Assembly (NCBI GenBank): GCA_015680685.1
Contig: MNCI01004101.1
Coordinates: forward strand, 575,312-639,311
DNA: 64,000 nt
Reading direction: 5' to 3'
DNA from: Gnetum montanum
Lineage: Eukaryota > Streptophyta > Gnetopsida > Gnetales > Gnetaceae
Shown: positions 60,473 through 64,000 of the stretch, one piece after another
How the letters are laid out: each line of letters begins with the position of its first letter
Numbering within the stretch: position 1 is the first letter of the stretch
The notes under the pieces: generated by a model
The model's database searches: none
Told to the model about the DNA's origin: nothing
Seen by the model: the letters and a program-made list of their open reading frames with translations, nothing else
Made by a program: the position numbers and the translations under genes

Positions 60473-63145
60473 CTAATAGAAAATGAATTTGATGCTACAT
60501 TGGAGAGGTCAAGATTGATATTGATTGCATAGTTTACTATGTTAAAGGATTAACCATTGGTTAAAACTTTTATTAGAACATATAATAATTTCTGGTTTAT
60601 TTTTTATTCTAGAAATATATCATGATTCTTTATAATTAAAAAGAGAATGCTATTGCTTTATTTTTAGATGGTGAAAACAGATTTTACCTTAAATGAGATG
60701 TTGTTGCTAAAATGTAGCTTGTTGAATGATTTTTAAATCAAAAAGAGCAAGATAAGTCTTGTATTACTACCACAAAAAAAAATCTTGATTTCTCAATTGA
60801 AGATATTATATTTTATCTTGATATTAATTATTTTTTTTTGTATTTTTGTAAAATAAAGAAGACGTACAATTTCATAACCTTTGTTGAATCTACTCTATGT
60901 TGCAGTGTAGGAAGGTAGCCATGTGGATTGAATATCTATACTAAAGAAAAAATGGAAGGAATAAGTATACATCTACTCTCATTATTCATCCCCACATGTC
61001 TCATATGGATACTTGCTTTCTATATTTTTTAAATTTTTTAGTCATTCTAATCTAAAACAATTCATTATGACAATAAAGGAAAAAATAAATAATTATTGTC
61101 AAGATTATTTCTTAAATCCTATTCCAAGGAAGAGTACATAGCCATAGAGATTCCTTCACTGAAGAAACTGAAAGAAGTTTAGACAAAAGAATGGAAAATG
61201 TGGTGTGATTATTTATTTTTATCAATGGTGAATTCAATTCCACAACACTGTAGCTTTAAAAATAAAGTTTCTTATTATGATGAAATGTTGAATTTCTATA
61301 AAAAATTAGAGGAGAAGAGCCTAATAGAAGGAATACTATACAATGAGGATAGCTGGATGAACATTGCATAAGTTGATGAAGATAACTATCTAGCAAGAAT
61401 CTAAAGTCTTAGCAAGGATATTAGCCATTTGGCAAACTCATTCTCCATCACAATGAGTAATGATTTATTCTATGACTTGATAATTCTAAATTACACCATT
61501 ATAGAATGCTATTTTAAGGCCAAGAATTTTAAAATAATGCTAAATCACAATACAAAAGCCTTCAAAATAAAAATGAGTCCTTAAATAAATATTTAAGGAA
61601 AGCATATGAGAATAAAGAAACATAAGATAGATGCTTTAAAAAATACAAAGAAGAGGTAAAAGAAACCATTAAATTAGCAATCATTTAAGGAAAGCTATTA
61701 TAATTAATTGCTTATTTTGGTAAGTTAAAACTTACAAATGAAGAAGTATTTCATAGTATCTATGCTTGGGTGTAGGTTTACGATATTTCAAAAACCTTTG
61801 AATCTAAAGTACTATGTCGAAAATGACACCCAAAATATTTCTGGAAGAGCTTGAGATCTTGTAAAAGATAAGTAAAATGTCTAAAATATTCTTGGAAAAT
61901 TTCAAACTAAAATTTGAAAAGTTTCAACAAAAGACTTGATGGATTCAAGGCAAGACCAAGGTAAAGACATAAATTTGAAGATTTTTTATTCATGAATATC
62001 ATTAAAGAATACTTTTTTAGAGTCCCAAATATTAGCCAAACTTTTAGGTGGGAAGTCCTAATAGTTCTAGAAAACTCTAGCCTAGGTTGGACATCCCAAA
62101 TTTAGTATGTATGCCTTAGTAGAGAGTAGAAGATTTTTTGTAGATATCCTCTATTTCAACCTAAAAATTTGCATAGGTTTAATTATTTAATTTAATACAT
62201 ATGATTAATTCTTTAATTCTATGAGATATGCTTCAATATATTAGCTTTAATTTTCTTAGCTATGTCATAAGATTGTATTATTATTGTAAATATTTTTCTA
62301 GATAAGTGAATGCATTCTTCTTGTTAGAATATTTTGCTAAGGTTTTGTATATTTTGTTTTAGTACCATTTAAGCTTAGTCATGAATCTTCTATATATTTT
62401 ATGATTAAATGGTAAAAACCAATTATTATAGAATTTTTTCTTTCTATTAGTTATCATACATTCATAAATATTTAGCTATCCATATTTTATTCTTTATGTG
62501 CATTTAATTATGTATATCCTACCTTTATTATCCACATTTATTCTTTATTAGGAACATTTATTTATGCATCTTTTATTCTTATTATACACATGTGATTATA
62601 TAATACTCTGTTCCTAGGGAACTTTTGAACCCTAACCATACCAATTCATATCTCTTATTACTTTTGTCATTAAATTAGAATTCAGAGTTTATTTTCAAGC
62701 ATAATTAAATATTGAATAAATAAACTTTATTAAGTACTTTAGAATACTATCCTATCTAGAATTTTATCATATTGATTTTTTAGGACATTCAAAATGCTTG
62801 TTTATCCTTAATGTACTTGAATTGGATTCATGGTTTTGTTATAAATTTCATTAAAAAATTAAAATTGGAACTATTGACTATGATAAGTGAAGCTTAGACA
62901 TGATTTCAAAATGTAGATGTGTAACACATTTGATAAAAGTTTCATAAATTCAAATGAAATTTGATTTAGAGTCAGTAGGTTGTTATCACAAGTGTTTAAA
63001 TATTATGAATATTATTTGAAAGAAAAAAATTAGAAATTAACTTATGAAAATGATTATGAAAACAAGTATAAATTGATATAAAAGTTTGTTATAAAAACAA
63101 TTTTCACATGCATAAAGGGGAAAAGGTGGTTTGAAAAGTAAACAT
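60473..63145. other. Unassigned AT-rich interval
   Basis: Purine-rich plus strand at 61050-61750 may be the eroded continuation of the 60032 frame. No motif, RNA gene or terminal repeat is seen. Confidence 0.4.
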
Positions 63146-63190
63146 ATATTTTTTATATCATATGTATATATTATATATACATTATATACT
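63146..63190. repeat. AT-rich simple sequence
   Basis: ATATATTTTTTATATC and TATGTATATATTATATATAC, an imperfect TA/TATG array. Confidence 0.7.
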
Positions 63191-63359
63191 CTTTCTTGTG
63201 TTTTCACGATGTCACCTCTATTGCTTTTACTACCCTATCCTACAATTTAGGTTTTCCCTATTTTTAGGAATAAAAACTAGTTTCTATCTTTCTTATTTAT
63301 TTTAAAACCATTTTCAACTTAATTTCTTTCATTCTAAGCTTATGTCTTCTATTTTTAAN

Positions 63360-63628
63360 ATAGCCTCACTATTAACATCCTCAACATTCAAGAGGCATAT
63401 ACCTTCAAAAGGATAGGTCTTGACTATGCCTCACTACACATCACTAGACTCAACTACCCAATGCCATGGTCTTGGCTAGTTTTTTGGCCTCATATGAACT
63501 TACAAATCAAAATCCAAGTTGGAAAATCTATTCAAATACTTATTTTCATGGGGTAAATCCAACTAGGAAACACTCTACTACTACATGTAGATGAGGGCAT
63601 CTAAGAGATTTGAGGCTCTTACTACCAA
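63360..63628 (+). repeat. Dispersed repeat family, copy 2
   Basis: Partner of 44895-45170, same orientation. Single Ns lie at 63359 and 63629, exactly at or next to its ends. The last 75 bp form the left arm of a perfect inverted repeat. Confidence 0.7.
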
Positions 63629-64000
63629 NATTATTATGTTGAGACTTTAACAAATTTGATTGGTTAGGTCTTATTTTTATATGAAAATTTGTATTGTAAT
63701 CTTGTTGAGATAATTGAATGTATTTTGGCAAATTTTTGGATTATGTGGAAACTTTGCCCAAGTTGCTTATCAAATATTTTATAATTATTTTGGATTAGCT
63801 CTTGACATGATAGAGATTTTAGAAGAATTTTTAAGGAATTTTGGTTATTATGAATATTTGGCTATTTTGGAAATATTTTGGATTTGGAATATAATAATAA
63901 TATAAATTGGATTGGTTTTGCTTACTTGGTAGTAAGAGCCTCAAATCTCTTAGATGCCCTCATCTACATGTAGTAGTAGAGTGTTTCCTAGTTGGATTTA
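63554..64000. repeat. Perfect inverted repeat, arms of at least 75 bp
   Basis: 63554-63628 is the exact reverse complement of 63926-64000, separated by 297 bp. The right arm reaches the last base of the window, so the full arm may be longer. No mismatch in 75 bp, in a region where other repeats are strongly diverged. Confidence 0.9.

Noticed and set aside
1-64000. CRISPR array, bacterial operons, integrated plasmid or phage
   Set aside because: No spaced identical short repeats, no ribosome-binding-site-linked gene strings, and all recognised content is of plant retroelement type.
1-64000. Endogenous pararetrovirus or other viral insertion
   Set aside because: All RT-containing regions are accompanied by LTR-element or LINE domains; no viral movement or coat-like domain was recognised.

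Overview
The window looks like intergenic nuclear DNA of a large, repeat-filled plant genome. A seed plant, plausibly a gymnosperm, fits best, although the sequence alone does not prove the lineage. The DNA is strongly AT-rich, full-length genes are absent, and nearly everything recognisable is a decayed retroelement. The elements are plant types: an L1-type LINE with a DUF4283 ORF1, an RTE LINE, Ty3/gypsy including a chromovirus, Ty1/copia, and LTR elements primed by initiator-Met tRNA. There is one 26-base assembly gap (39449-39474) and two isolated Ns near the right end.

Layout. 0.4-3.3 kb: Ty3/gypsy RT-RNase H remnant followed by its LTR-like sequence. 4.5-5.6 kb: Ty1/copia gag remnant. 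11.1-13.8 kb: minus-strand 5' part of a non-autonomous LTR element (573-bp LTR, PBS, 22-bp minisatellite). 14.6-17.5 kb: unclassified, probably retroelement-derived reading-frame debris. 20.5-25.8 kb: a GC-rich, full-length L1-type LINE with a perfect 14-bp target-site duplication. 28.0-28.4 kb: a possible host first exon with a TATA box, the only gene-like patch. 29.0-29.3 and 32.15 kb: RTE LINE pieces. 33.6-39.2 kb: a third, different LINE whose RT domain is split by an inserted gypsy LTR. 44.6-45.2 and 63.4-63.6 kb: a dispersed repeat. 47.9-53.6 kb: a complete but non-autonomous LTR element carrying an intronless copy of the nuclease domain of a CCR4-type deadenylase. 53.9-58.3 kb: minus-strand chromovirus gag-PR-RT-RH-IN-chromodomain. 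63.55-64.0 kb: a perfect inverted repeat running off the window.

The two strongest observations are these. (1) The LTR element at 47889-53566 carries a CCR4-like exonuclease/endonuclease domain that keeps one reading frame over about 1.07 kb, broken only by stop codons, while its relative at 11.1-13.8 kb shows no such passenger. (2) The LINE at 20.5-25.8 kb has two ORFs of 1.3 and 3.4 kb with about two dozen premature stops and no frameshift seen. Almost all the stops are explained by C-to-T change (CAG to TAG, CGA to TGA), a signature expected from cytosine methylation and deamination.

No CRISPR array, rRNA, intact tRNA or operon is present. All protein family calls come from reading translations by eye; no database search was run.
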